Shown piece after piece: positions 55,159-64,000 of a stretch of 64,000 nucleotides of DNA; the stretch's first letter is position 1; each line of letters begins with the position of its first letter. Both the position numbers and the translations under genes were made by a program. This DNA comes from Rhabditoides inermis (taxonomy: Eukaryota; Nematoda; Chromadorea; Rhabditida; Rhabditidae), in the NCBI GenBank assembly GCA_963966185.1, contig CAWZYM010000014.1:36001-100000 (forward strand), read 5' to 3'. The notes beneath the pieces are model-generated. The model worked only from the letters and a program-made list of their open reading frames with translations. It was not told the DNA's origin and searched no databases.

Positions 55159-56518
55159 ATGGTGAGTCAGTCGAGCATGTTCAAAACAATATAAAAAAAT
55201 TAATATTATCTAGGCTTCGAAGAAGAAGGGTCTCTCGATGGAGGAGAAGCGAGCAAAGATGCTCGAGCTGTTTTACGAAAGCAAAGAGTTCTTCCAGGTG
55301 TGTCAATGAGTTTGAATCTTCTTCCATTCTTTATTAGATGAAAGAGCTGGAGAAGATTGCGCCGAAGCAGAAGGGCGTCATCTCACAGTCCGTCAAGGAG
55401 ATCAGTGAGTGACGTTAAATCGTGAGGCAAGGCGAGATCCCGTAAAGATCGAGAGCTGCAGTTTTATTTGTAATACCACGTTCCGCCTTTTCAGCCGAGA
55501 TGCTTGTGGACGAGGGCCTCGTGGAGCGCGAGAAGATCGGAACGTTCGTCTGCTACTGGGCCTTCCCCTCCAAGGCGCTCCAACTCGTGAGTCGACTGCC
55601 ATAATTGCCAGAGTTTTTGATGCGTATTCTTTCAGCTCAAGGGTTCTTATGAGAGATTTCGTGTTGTACGTGTCATGATTGCGCTTCCGAAACTTTCAGA
55701 GGAAGCGCAAGCTGGAGGAGTTGGAGCAGAAGCTCGAAGAGACGACCGCCAAGCTCGCGTGCACCGAGACCGAGGTCGCGCTCGCCAAGCAGGGCAAGGA
55801 GGTCAGTTAAAAACATGAAAGGCTTGGAATTTTAATTATAAATGGGTCACTTATACATAACAGGAAAGCGCGGAGCGGACGAAACTGCTGGCGGCAGTGG
55901 CGCAGTGGAAGGCGCGGCTGGCCAAGGCCGACCAGCAGCTGGACGGTGCGTGGAAGTTATAATAGAAGATTATCGATTGATCTCAGTTATGGATTGCAGC
56001 ACTGTCGCAGTACGATCCGGCCAAGCTGGAGGATACGAAGGTGCGCACGGAGAAGGCGCGCGAGGACGCGAACCGTTGGACCGGTAAGGATAGTGGTGCA
56101 ACCTCGTTGAAGAAATTGCACACGAATACGTTTTTGCCTATTTACCACCCACACAAATCCAACGAACGATTGGCGCCTGTGATTGGCGCCTGTGGTTGCT
56201 GGGTGAAGATGCGGTCAGTCTCTTCGAAAGCCATTCGGGAGTGTTTCGAAGGCATATCAAGGCATTCCGAAGTGTTCGGGGATATTCGGAAGTATTTCGA
56301 AGGCAATCGGGAGTGTTCTGAGGGCGATCCGAAAGGCAATTCCGAAGTGTTTTGGAGGCATTCGGGAGTGTTTCGAAGAGACTGACCTCAACTTGATAGA
56401 GTTGCTTGCAGACAACATTTTCTCGATCAAGAAGTGGTGCAAGTGCAAGTTCGGTATGGACGAGAAGACGCTCGACAAGCAGTTCGAGATCAACCCCGAA
56501 ATGGACTATATCGAGTAA
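55159..56518 (+). CDS. mnd1: MND1 meiotic recombination protein homologue
   Basis: The first exon contains only the ATG (55159-55161). The protein continues ASKKKGLSMEEKRAKMLELF, YESKEFFQMKELEKIAPKQK, GVISQSVKEI, LVDEGLVEREKIGTFVCYWA, FPSKALQL (winged-helix region, to about 55590). A long coiled coil follows (KRKLEELEQKLEETTAKLAC, 55700-56080), and then the C-terminal segment NIFSIKKWCKCKFGMDEKTL ending MDYIE, TAA at 56516-56518. This matches MND1 in every segment and in length. MND1 pairs with HOP2 to stimulate DMC1/RAD51 strand exchange in meiosis. The last intron carries a TTCGAA-family MITE. Confidence 0.9.
56213..56387. mobile_element. TTCGAA-family MITE, copy 3
   Basis: Starts GGTCAGTCTCTTCGAAAG and ends TTTCGAAGAGACTGACC, with GTGTTTCGAAGGCA-type words. 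It lies in the last intron of mnd1. Confidence 0.85.
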
Positions 56519-56913
56519 GTTGTATCAATTTATTGATCGATTGATTTTCCGTGCACTCCATGTTTGTACATTTGTGAGTATCGTACTTGTTACGTTGTTT
56601 TCTTTTGTTCCCACTGTGAATTGTCCAAACTTGTTTGAAACAACACAAATACATTTATTATTCCACATGTATAATTTTTCATCACTTATAATACGGTAAT
56701 GGAGAGATGGAAAATATCCGAGTTACCCGCGCGGAAGGAGAGAGATAGTGGTATAAAGGGTGAGAAGGCTCGTTTATACTTCTCCAGCTTCACTGTTACA
56801 AGATAGAAGGGGGTGGTGCGACGCAGCGCTGACTTCAAAAACGTTTTAGAGCAAGTTAGAGCGTGACTGCTTGAAGTGGGAAGTATAATCGGGTCTATGA
56901 AGACTGGGGCAAG

Positions 56914-59637
56914 TCAGTGGCCGCTGCCGAGCAGGTATTGCGCGGACGCCATGTAGAGCTTGGTGAGGTCGTCGAACGACACCACCGGCCACACGGCCAT
57001 GTTCTCCTTCTTGGCGAGCGCCGCCGTCTCCGGGTTCGACGTGATCGCGATGTAGCTGCACTTTTTGCCGAACCGCGCCGTGATCCGATCGAGAACCGAC
57101 TCCTGCAAGGCTTGTGTTGACTCCATCTGCCATTCTTCGAAGTAGACAGAGGTGGTTTCCATCTCACCTTGTTGGTCTTGCACGTGCTGTAGATGTTCTC
57201 GACTGGCACAGCGTCGGCAAGTCGGGAGGCGAGCAGGTGCGCCGCACCTACCACCAGACCGTCACTGCACATCACCACGTTCGCGTACTTGTCCCCCGAC
57301 GATGCGGCAGATCTGAAATGATACTCGACATTGTAGGTAGTCAGTGATAAACACTGATAACATACGGTGGGCCAAGTCCAGTAATTCTAGCGCTCAGTCT
57401 CTTCGAAACAGCCCTTTCACAGCACCTTCGAAACACGCTATTTGATAGTGTTTCGAAGGCGTTGCGATGAGAGTTTCGAAGATTCTGACCGCTACTTGAA
57501 TCTGTAAAGGAAAAGTTCTCACCTCTGCGCGACAAGTTCCAAGCAGCTGCGTGCCAGCCGTATCCTTCCCTGGTGGGCGGCATCTGCCACGCTCTCGGCC
57601 TCCTCGATCTCCGCGCGCTGGCTGCTCATGCCCGCTCTCTCCAGCAGACTGTAGCTGTAGCCGGCGTCGCTCTTGCCACTGCACTCTGCGTACAGCTGGC
57701 GCAGCGATGCATAGCGGGCCGCTACTCTGCGCGCGCCGTCCGAGCGACCTGGAGAGGAGTGGGATGAGAAAAAGAACGACACTTTTAAACTCAACAAGCT
57801 CGTACTCATTACGCAAGCGTTTGAGTAACAGAAGGTAAAAGAGAAGAGATAGAGAGAATGAGCGAGTCTAACCGTTGGTCTCCTGATGCAGTGCGATGTC
57901 GTCGCCCGTCGTCGGGTCGGTGGCGGGAGGCGTGGGCGAGTGCGCGTCCTCGATGTTGCACAGCTCGCACTCCTGCAAGGGTCCGTTCTCTCTCTCTCTC
58001 TCTTTCTCTCTCTCTCCCTCTCTCTCTCCCTCCTTTACTCTCTCTCTCTCCCTTTCTCTCCTCACCTCCATCTGCTCCACGGGAAATGCTTGTGTCATGA
58101 TGCTCAACGCGAGCTTGTTGAGTACCATGGTGGCGTTCTGTGCATGCGGGGCGTGCCGGAGGGAGGTCTGGGTGAGGGGGCAGATGTCGTCCAGTTGCCA
58201 CACGAACACCCGCGCGTACTGCGCCTCCGCCGGGGAACACGACCCGGCCTTTTTCTTTCCCTTGGACGAACACTCTGTAAAGAATGGGAATCGACATTGC
58301 GGACAGTGTCGCCGATTCAAACGAATGAGCGACTCTTTTTGTCTTTTTTCAATGTATGGGTATGGGATGTTTCGACTTCTGCTCTTTCGGCCGCCAACGT
58401 CATACAGACTGTCTATTTTTGAAAATACACCTATATGTGCGATTATGTACCTATATGTGCGATTATGTTGGAGAGATTGGCAATTGAATTGAACTCACTC
58501 TTCTTCTCCGTCTTGAACGCAGACAGATCAGTAGTGACGTCGGCGGATAGAGAAGTGGTCTGAACATAACTTTCGTAAACTGAAAGAATGAGAAATGCCA
58601 AGTTGTTTACGATGTAATGTTCATGAATCTCTGACGTACCGAGTAGTTGCCGATAGCATTAGGGTAATACCCCGTGGCAGCGGCGCGCACTCCAGTCGCC
58701 GAGTAGTACTGCGGGTTGTACGCCGCCGCTGCCGCCGTGTAGTCCAGAGAAGGTGTGTAGGTGGAGCCGTAGTAGCCATTGGCTATGTACGGGAAGTTGG
58801 CGGTGGCGGCTCCGGCAGCGGCGGCCGCGGCAGCCCCCCGCAGCCCGGACGCCATCTGCTGGTAGTAGGAGGAGGGATAGGAGACCGGGTAGGAGGGATA
58901 GGTGGTGGCGGACGGGTAGTAGGGTTGGCCTGCAAAGTTGTTTGTACTTCAATGGCAAAGAGTGAAGAAACTTGTTATTTCACGGCAGATACACATAATT
59001 TGTGAATAAAAAAGTTGTTACCGTATGCTGCGGCGGCATCGGTGATCGAAGCGGCCAGCCCGCCTGTGCCACGATCAGACGGCATCACGGACGAATCCTG
59101 GAAGAGTGACGTCATGACTTGGATCACACTTTGTAAAAGACGCTATAAACTGTCGCAACGATAGGTAAAATGTATTTATAAAAGAAAGTCGAGTGGATCC
59201 GTACCTTTGTATCGGGCAGATGCCAAACTGTAGAAGATGAAGCGGCAGTGGACGAGAGGGAGGAGTCGCTGCAAACATCGAATGTGTGAATGGAACATCC
59301 ACTCTCCCACGCCAGTTTACGGCGACACAACCGCAACAAAAAAAACAGAGATGCGTGGACACAAAAAGCGTTTCTGCGGGGTGAACGGGGGGATGAAAGG
59401 CGGCCGCGGCACTCGAATGCTCATAGACTAGAAATTATCGGCTTAGCGCTGCCGTTCGGGATTTGAATGAACGTATGTGTTGGCGCAACATCGATTGATT
59501 GGCGAGAATGAAGACAGATTGGGACGTGTGTTGTGGGATGGAGGAAGCGAGGTGATATTGCGTAATGGATAAGGTGTTGGATTTCAGAGAGGACACAAGC
59601 AGACGCGCGTCCGGATGCGCTCAGCCAATTAGAAGCG

Positions 59638-59680
<43 letters not shown>

Positions 59681-59846
59681 GTTTATGTTGACGTGCGCAT
59701 GTGGGTTGTTTATATTCATTTGAGGGAAATGCGAAAGGAATCAATAGTGGACACACATCACGGACACATAACGAAAATCAAAAAGTCACTCACCCGTTGG
59801 AATCGGCGACACTGTCGGCAGTGTGGAAAGCGAGCGGTTTGATCTG
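56914..59846 (-). CDS. eya: Eyes absent (EYA) homologue with altered phosphatase motifs (first exon not fixed)
   Basis: From the right: IKPLAFHTADSVADSNG (59794-59846), DSSLSSTAASSSTVWHLPDT, MPSDRGTGGLAASITDAA, then a Tyr/Pro/Ser/Ala-rich transactivation region (YPVSYPSSYYQQM, TAAAAAYNPQYYSATG; 58610-58930). The EYA domain follows: ARVFVWQLDDICPL (about 58180-58215), NATMVLNKLALSIMTQAFPV, ELCNIEDA, ARYASLRQLYAECSGK (57650-57720), AGMSSQRAEIEEAE, VVMCSDGLVVGAAHLLASRL, ADAVPVENIYSTCKTNK (57190-57275) and ESVLDRITARFGKKCSYIAI ... LLGSGH, stop 56914. The order matches EYA throughout. The canonical DLDET motif reads QLDDI and the late GDG-type motif reads TSN, so tyrosine phosphatase activity is doubtful while the SIX-binding, transcriptional role may remain. 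Confidence 0.85.
57390..57492. mobile_element. TTCGAA-family MITE, copy 4
   Basis: GCGCTCAGTCTCTTCGAAAC at the left and TTTCGAAGATTCTGACCGC at the right, 103 bp, in an EYA intron. Confidence 0.75.
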
Positions 59847-62760
59847 AAATCAGACAAGTACAATGAGGGAATACAATAGCCAATAGCGTCAATATGGAGA
59901 CTATAGACGAGTCAAGTAGATGCGCCTCCTCGACCCACAAGCATCTCTAATCGAGATAATGAAGGAGCAGGTGGCTACGGTAGGGGGGTGGGGGGTAATC
60001 TGCTGGTGGTGCGCGCGAGGATTGGCGCAAGGGCCATCCAGCGTCGCCACCGGGTCCCTTCACCCCCATTCTCGATGGTCCGCTAGTGCTACTTGCACCA
60101 ATTGTCCCGAGCACTCCTATCGATCGAGTGGTGTGAAGCGGCGGCGGAGCGTCGGACAAGCTATCAGATGACACAAAGCGCGCTCCCGACTGCCCCTTCC
60201 CCACCGCAGAGACACCACTATATCGATCAACTGTAACCATCTACTGTAGTAGGCAATGTTGTGCCGCCTCGGAGCGCTACTGTATCGGGTTACCGTATCC
60301 GGGGAGCATAATTAATGGGATGGCAGCCGGAGGGGGGGGGGGAGTGCGGGAGCGAGAGCAAACATGGATTAGAGAAGCACACATGCACATATGGAGCGGG
60401 TAAGAGTGTTTGAGAAGGATGGCGGCAGCTGGCAGCTAGTATGGAATAGGGACAGGAGCGGAGACAGGAGTGGCGAGATCACGGATCGGCATGTGATCGA
60501 CCGAAAACTCACTTCGAAGCAAAGTAGCCTTTTCTTCATTCGAAAATGGAAGCTTCAATGAGGCTGACTTGACGACCACTAGGACACTAGGACAATCCAG
60601 CCATCCAACATCCAACTCATGGAAGTGTGTGAACGTGTGAAAGTCATGAACAGACAATCTTCATCTATTTCTGGTCTGTTGTCCGCATAATTTGGGCGCT
60701 AATTGCTGGAAGTGGTTGTGCAAACTGGGAGACACGAGGGGGAGACAGGTGCAAAGTCGCCTCGCGCCATGTTTGAGCATCTTGTCGGGTCAAGTCGGGG
60801 AGTGCGCGAGTGGGGGAGCACAGCGGGAGGTGCGAGGCCCAGGTGCCCGACCCCCGAGGGACATACGGACCATTGGGAAGAATGTATGAACTAGATACGA
60901 ACCATCAGAAGCGATAGTGACTAGATCGAATCAGTGACAAGCAATGCGAGCTTGGTAATGGCAGGACGCCCAAGCAAAAGTCACGATTTGTCTGCTGGTC
61001 AACATCACGAAATCACGATTGAACGATCACAGAAGCACAGAAGCACAGAACTCGCGTGTATCAGTGTGCTAGCAACCGCGATACTATCAACCCGAACCAC
61101 TCCACTTACGTCGTCATGATGTCTGGAAGAGTGGAAGACGTGAGCGCAGAAGGGCTGAACTACTGACGGAAGAGTGTCTCCCCCTCCTCCTCTCTCTCTC
61201 CGAGTAGGTGGAAAGTGGAAAGCGAAGACGGCGGAATTCAATGACAGAACACACACACACATGCAATAAGAGCCAGGGCGCGGACGAAGGTGTATGTATC
61301 AGTTTATACGAGCGGGCGGCTAGTTGAGCTCTTCTGAGTTTTGGGTTACACGACGGACGGACGGATCGAATTCAGAGCTGCGGTGGCGCGAAGAGGGAGT
61401 GGGGAGGAGGAGGAGGAGATGGGGAGACAGTCAATCGATACACGCACCTCATCTCCAGCCGGGTCGACGGGACGCAGCATGCTGAATGCCCGCTACCGTA
61501 TACTAGCCAGCCGGGTGGAGAGAGGGGGAGGGGGGCGAGGGACACGCCCCCTCGTAAGCTCTCAGCGCTGGCCAACCAACCAACCAGCCGCAATCTATGA
61601 GCAAGACAAGGGAAGTGTGAATGTGGTAGTGAGATTGGAAATCCATACCAATGTCATCTTCTCATTCTATCGTAACTTTTGTGTGATTACGAGATTAGTG
61701 TGTCTCGCGGGGCGATCAAATAAGTGTGAGGGAGAGGGACCCGATACAAAACACTGGATGGGAGTGTGTAGATTGCTCTAGGGGCAGTTGTACAGTAGCC
61801 GTGTCTGCGCTCCACACTTTGATTCTCCTTCATCAAAAGCGCCTTCTCTCTCTCTCTCTCTCTCTCTTCCCGGCCCGCCGCGGCTCGGGTTTCAACAGAG
61901 GCGAGTCTGTGGGTGAGTGAGGGAGAGAGGAAGAGGGAGGGAGGTATTGATCATTACGCGTTATCGCAAATGGGGTTCTGGAATGCAAAGGTCTATAGAT
62001 TTAGAGACTTCTAGGTCGTCGTTTAATCTGTCAATGTGGAGCACGGGCAAACTATGCGCGCTAGCCATGGTCAATGTGAAAGCAGTGATGAGACAAACAA
62101 GAAGTTTTGTAATTCACGTAACTCACAGCACTCATAAGTTCGAGAACCTAGTTCGATTTACTATAAAAACAGTAGAACCATCTGTCTGTAACCGATCATT
62201 TCGAGATTATTTTGGTTTAGGCACATTATGGGCAAATTCGATCCGAATTCGGGGGGGGGGGGACTCGAGGAGCTGAACAGATCATCGCATCGGCCATCCC
62301 TAACAGAGAAAGAGCATTGTTGCTTCTTGCGAAAATGCTTTCATTAGGTAAGGTCAGGTGTCAAACATTACCTCATTTCAAAGTTCCAGAAAAAGTAAGA
62401 GAACGCAGTTTTTTGAAATCGTTTTCTCTATTACAGGGGGAGAGCTACCCAATGATGTTTACAGTGAGAAAGTTGATGCCATCAGATAGCAGATAACAGA
62501 TAACCAAGCAAGGAGAGTAATTCGTAATTCGATTCGATTTCATCTTCTCGCCGCTTCACATCAAGGTAGTGAGCCGATCACACATCTTGTCCATCGCAGG
62601 TTGCGGTCTATGTGTCCATTCACTCACTAAAAGCGCGTTTGATGCAATCAAAGCGCGTTGTTTTCACTGGATTTCCATTTCTATAGACGGATCGGACAGG
62701 TTTCCGAGAGGCGTGTGCGCCGTTTTTGGTCCTGCCATCCCCGCCACCCCCTTCTCACTT

Positions 62761-62797
<37 letters not shown>

Positions 62798-63107
62798 CTC
62801 TGAGGATTGGATCAACTTCGCCTCGCCCAAAACGGTTTTGATTTGTGGAATGCGATTACTCACTGTCTTCCCCCAACTAGTCCAGTTCTTCATTCTCTCT
62901 TCTCTCACTTGCCACTTGCTTTGTAGTGTTTTTGCCCTAGGTTGTGGCTCGATAAAATGCGGGGGCGGCGTTGTGATGCCCGTTCGTTCTCGTCTCTGTC
63001 TGTCACGGCCGTTACCGGTTAGCGGATGCAACAATACTTCTTCGTCGTTCTTTTCTCGCAGGGGAGAGTGATAGCCCCCCCCCCCCTCGCGTCTCTGGCA
63101 TACACAT

Positions 63108-63156
<49 letters not shown>

Positions 63157-63862
63157 TCACACACCACACCGCGCGGTCTCGAGTGGAGTGGACAACTACT
63201 ACTATCATGCCTGGAACGAGTATTCATTACTGGTTCGACCAAGTGCGTTTCGTTTCCATCGCGCCGTGTCCGTCTCTCTTTCTCTTTCTCTTTCTGTTCC
63301 TCCTTTCCTCTTTCTCTCTCCCCTTTTTCTCCTCTCCTTTCATTGTGGAAATTGTCTAGTCTTGTTTTTTTAGGATTGTATGTTGTTGTTGTGATGTCTG
63401 ATGTAATGACCGCCAACCATCATCTCGCGTTTTATATCCCTACTCTCACTTTTGTCTTCCTTTCTCTTTCTGTCTCCTTCCTTTCTATCTCCTGCAATGA
63501 TCTGCCCTTGTCAACACAGCTAGCCAAAACGAGAGAGATGCCAAAAGCGAAAACGCACTTCTCATCATTTTTAAAATATCTCGCACTTCCTCCCACCACT
63601 GATCACTCTGACCAAACCGCCACCAAAAGAACCATCCTTCCGGTGTGGAGTATGCGCGCACTCTACCCTGATTGCCAATTGCACTGTTACTGTTTTGTAT
63701 GCGCGCTCGTCTCCAACTTGAACACGTTTCAAGTGTTTATTGCCACATTCCAATATCGCATAGGAACAGATAGAGAGAGAGGGTGTGAGTCTATGTGTGT
63801 GTGTGCGGTTGCGTATTAGTGTGACTGTTTATTTCTCGCGCAGTTCGCTCTGATTCGTCGAT
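59847..63862. other. No convincing gene; EYA 5' region
   Basis: A minus-strand frame at 59947-60240 (VTVDRYSGVSAVGKGQSGAR ... ) could be a 5' exon of EYA but lacks a confirmed donor. G runs occur at 60333-60343 and 62252-62262, a (CA)n run at 63112-63152 and CT runs at 61842-61867 and 62766-62795. Nothing else is recognised; upstream promoter or large intron is likely. Confidence 0.4.
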
Positions 63863-64000
63863 ATGGCAGCGGCAGCAGCGGCAGAAGATGCATATCTGGC
63901 AGTGAAACGGCGCCGTCTTTGCCTACACACATTCCATTCGGGCACTCGCCTTTTTGCCCCTTACGTAATACACACTCTTCTAATAACTGGATATTTGTGC
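63863..64000 (+). CDS. Possible start of a gene running off the window
   Basis: An ATG at 63863 opens MAAAAAAEDAYLAVKRRRLC and stays open to the end of the window. An Ala run followed by a basic KRRR segment is suggestive, but 46 codons is too little to judge. Confidence 0.15.
   Translation, partial: MAAAAAAEDAYLAVKRRRLCLHTFHSGTRLFAPYVIHTLLITGYLC

Noticed and set aside
59947..60240. Separate gene upstream of EYA
   Set aside because: No confirmed donor or acceptor; at most a 5' exon of EYA, so mentioned only in the spacer entry.
63106..63270. His/Thr-repeat protein from the (CA)n run
   Set aside because: A dinucleotide repeat with no supporting splice sites or similarity.

Overview
The window is eukaryotic. 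Nearly every gene is cut into short exons with GT..AG borders, many introns are only about 45-90 bp, and introns and spacers are full of (CT)n/(GA)n microsatellites and small transposons. A nematode is the best inference. It rests on three divergent major sperm protein (MSP) domain genes, a tau-tubulin/casein-kinase-1 type kinase and a compact SH3-SH2 tyrosine kinase. No rRNA or mitochondrial marker is present to prove it. All exon chains were spliced by eye, so outer limits, especially first exons, are approximate.

Layout: 0.2-2.3 kb (+) has the 3' part of a gene with an acidic middle and paired Cys/His motifs. 3.5-6.3 kb (-) is a multi-exon membrane protein. 6.5-6.7 kb is a displaced copy of an anillin gene fragment. 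7.0-7.9 kb (+) is a small Cys-rich gene. 8.2-11.3 kb is repeat territory: tRNA-derived elements, a foldback element and an inverted SINE pair. 11.6-16.2 kb is an apparently intact LINE whose ORF1 stop is immediately preceded by a -1 frameshift heptamer leading into ORF2. 16.4-18.1 kb (-) is a membrane protein carrying a piggyBac-type MITE in an intron. It faces a CK1/TTBK-like kinase at 18.4-20.2 kb (+) across a 296-bp divergent spacer. 21.0-29.5 kb (-) is an SH3-SH2-tyrosine kinase gene with at least four transposon insertions in its introns. 29.7-32.6 kb holds a foldback element and about 2 kb of (TTCTCTCG)n satellite. 32.8-36.6 kb is a second, frameshifted LINE with an N-terminal PHD finger. 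36.6-40.1 kb is repeats plus one short two-exon reading frame.

40.1-49.6 kb is a germline/cytokinesis-flavoured block: a two-domain MSP gene (+), an anillin homologue (+), a divergent MSP-like gene (-) and another MSP gene (+). 51.3-52.3 kb is an unrecognised gene. 52.7-54.9 kb is an F-box protein, 55.2-56.5 kb is MND1 (meiotic recombination), and 56.9-59.8 kb (-) is an Eyes absent (EYA) homologue. 60-64 kb shows no convincing gene.

The most notable signals are the likely programmed -1 frameshift (GGGAAAC) joining ORF1 and ORF2 of the first LINE; an EYA that has lost aspartates of its HAD phosphatase motifs; a tyrosine kinase whose SH2 domain lacks the phosphotyrosine-binding Arg and whose catalytic loop reads HGD; and several non-autonomous DNA elements with different target-site signatures but one shared design, in which a short word is repeated through both halves.
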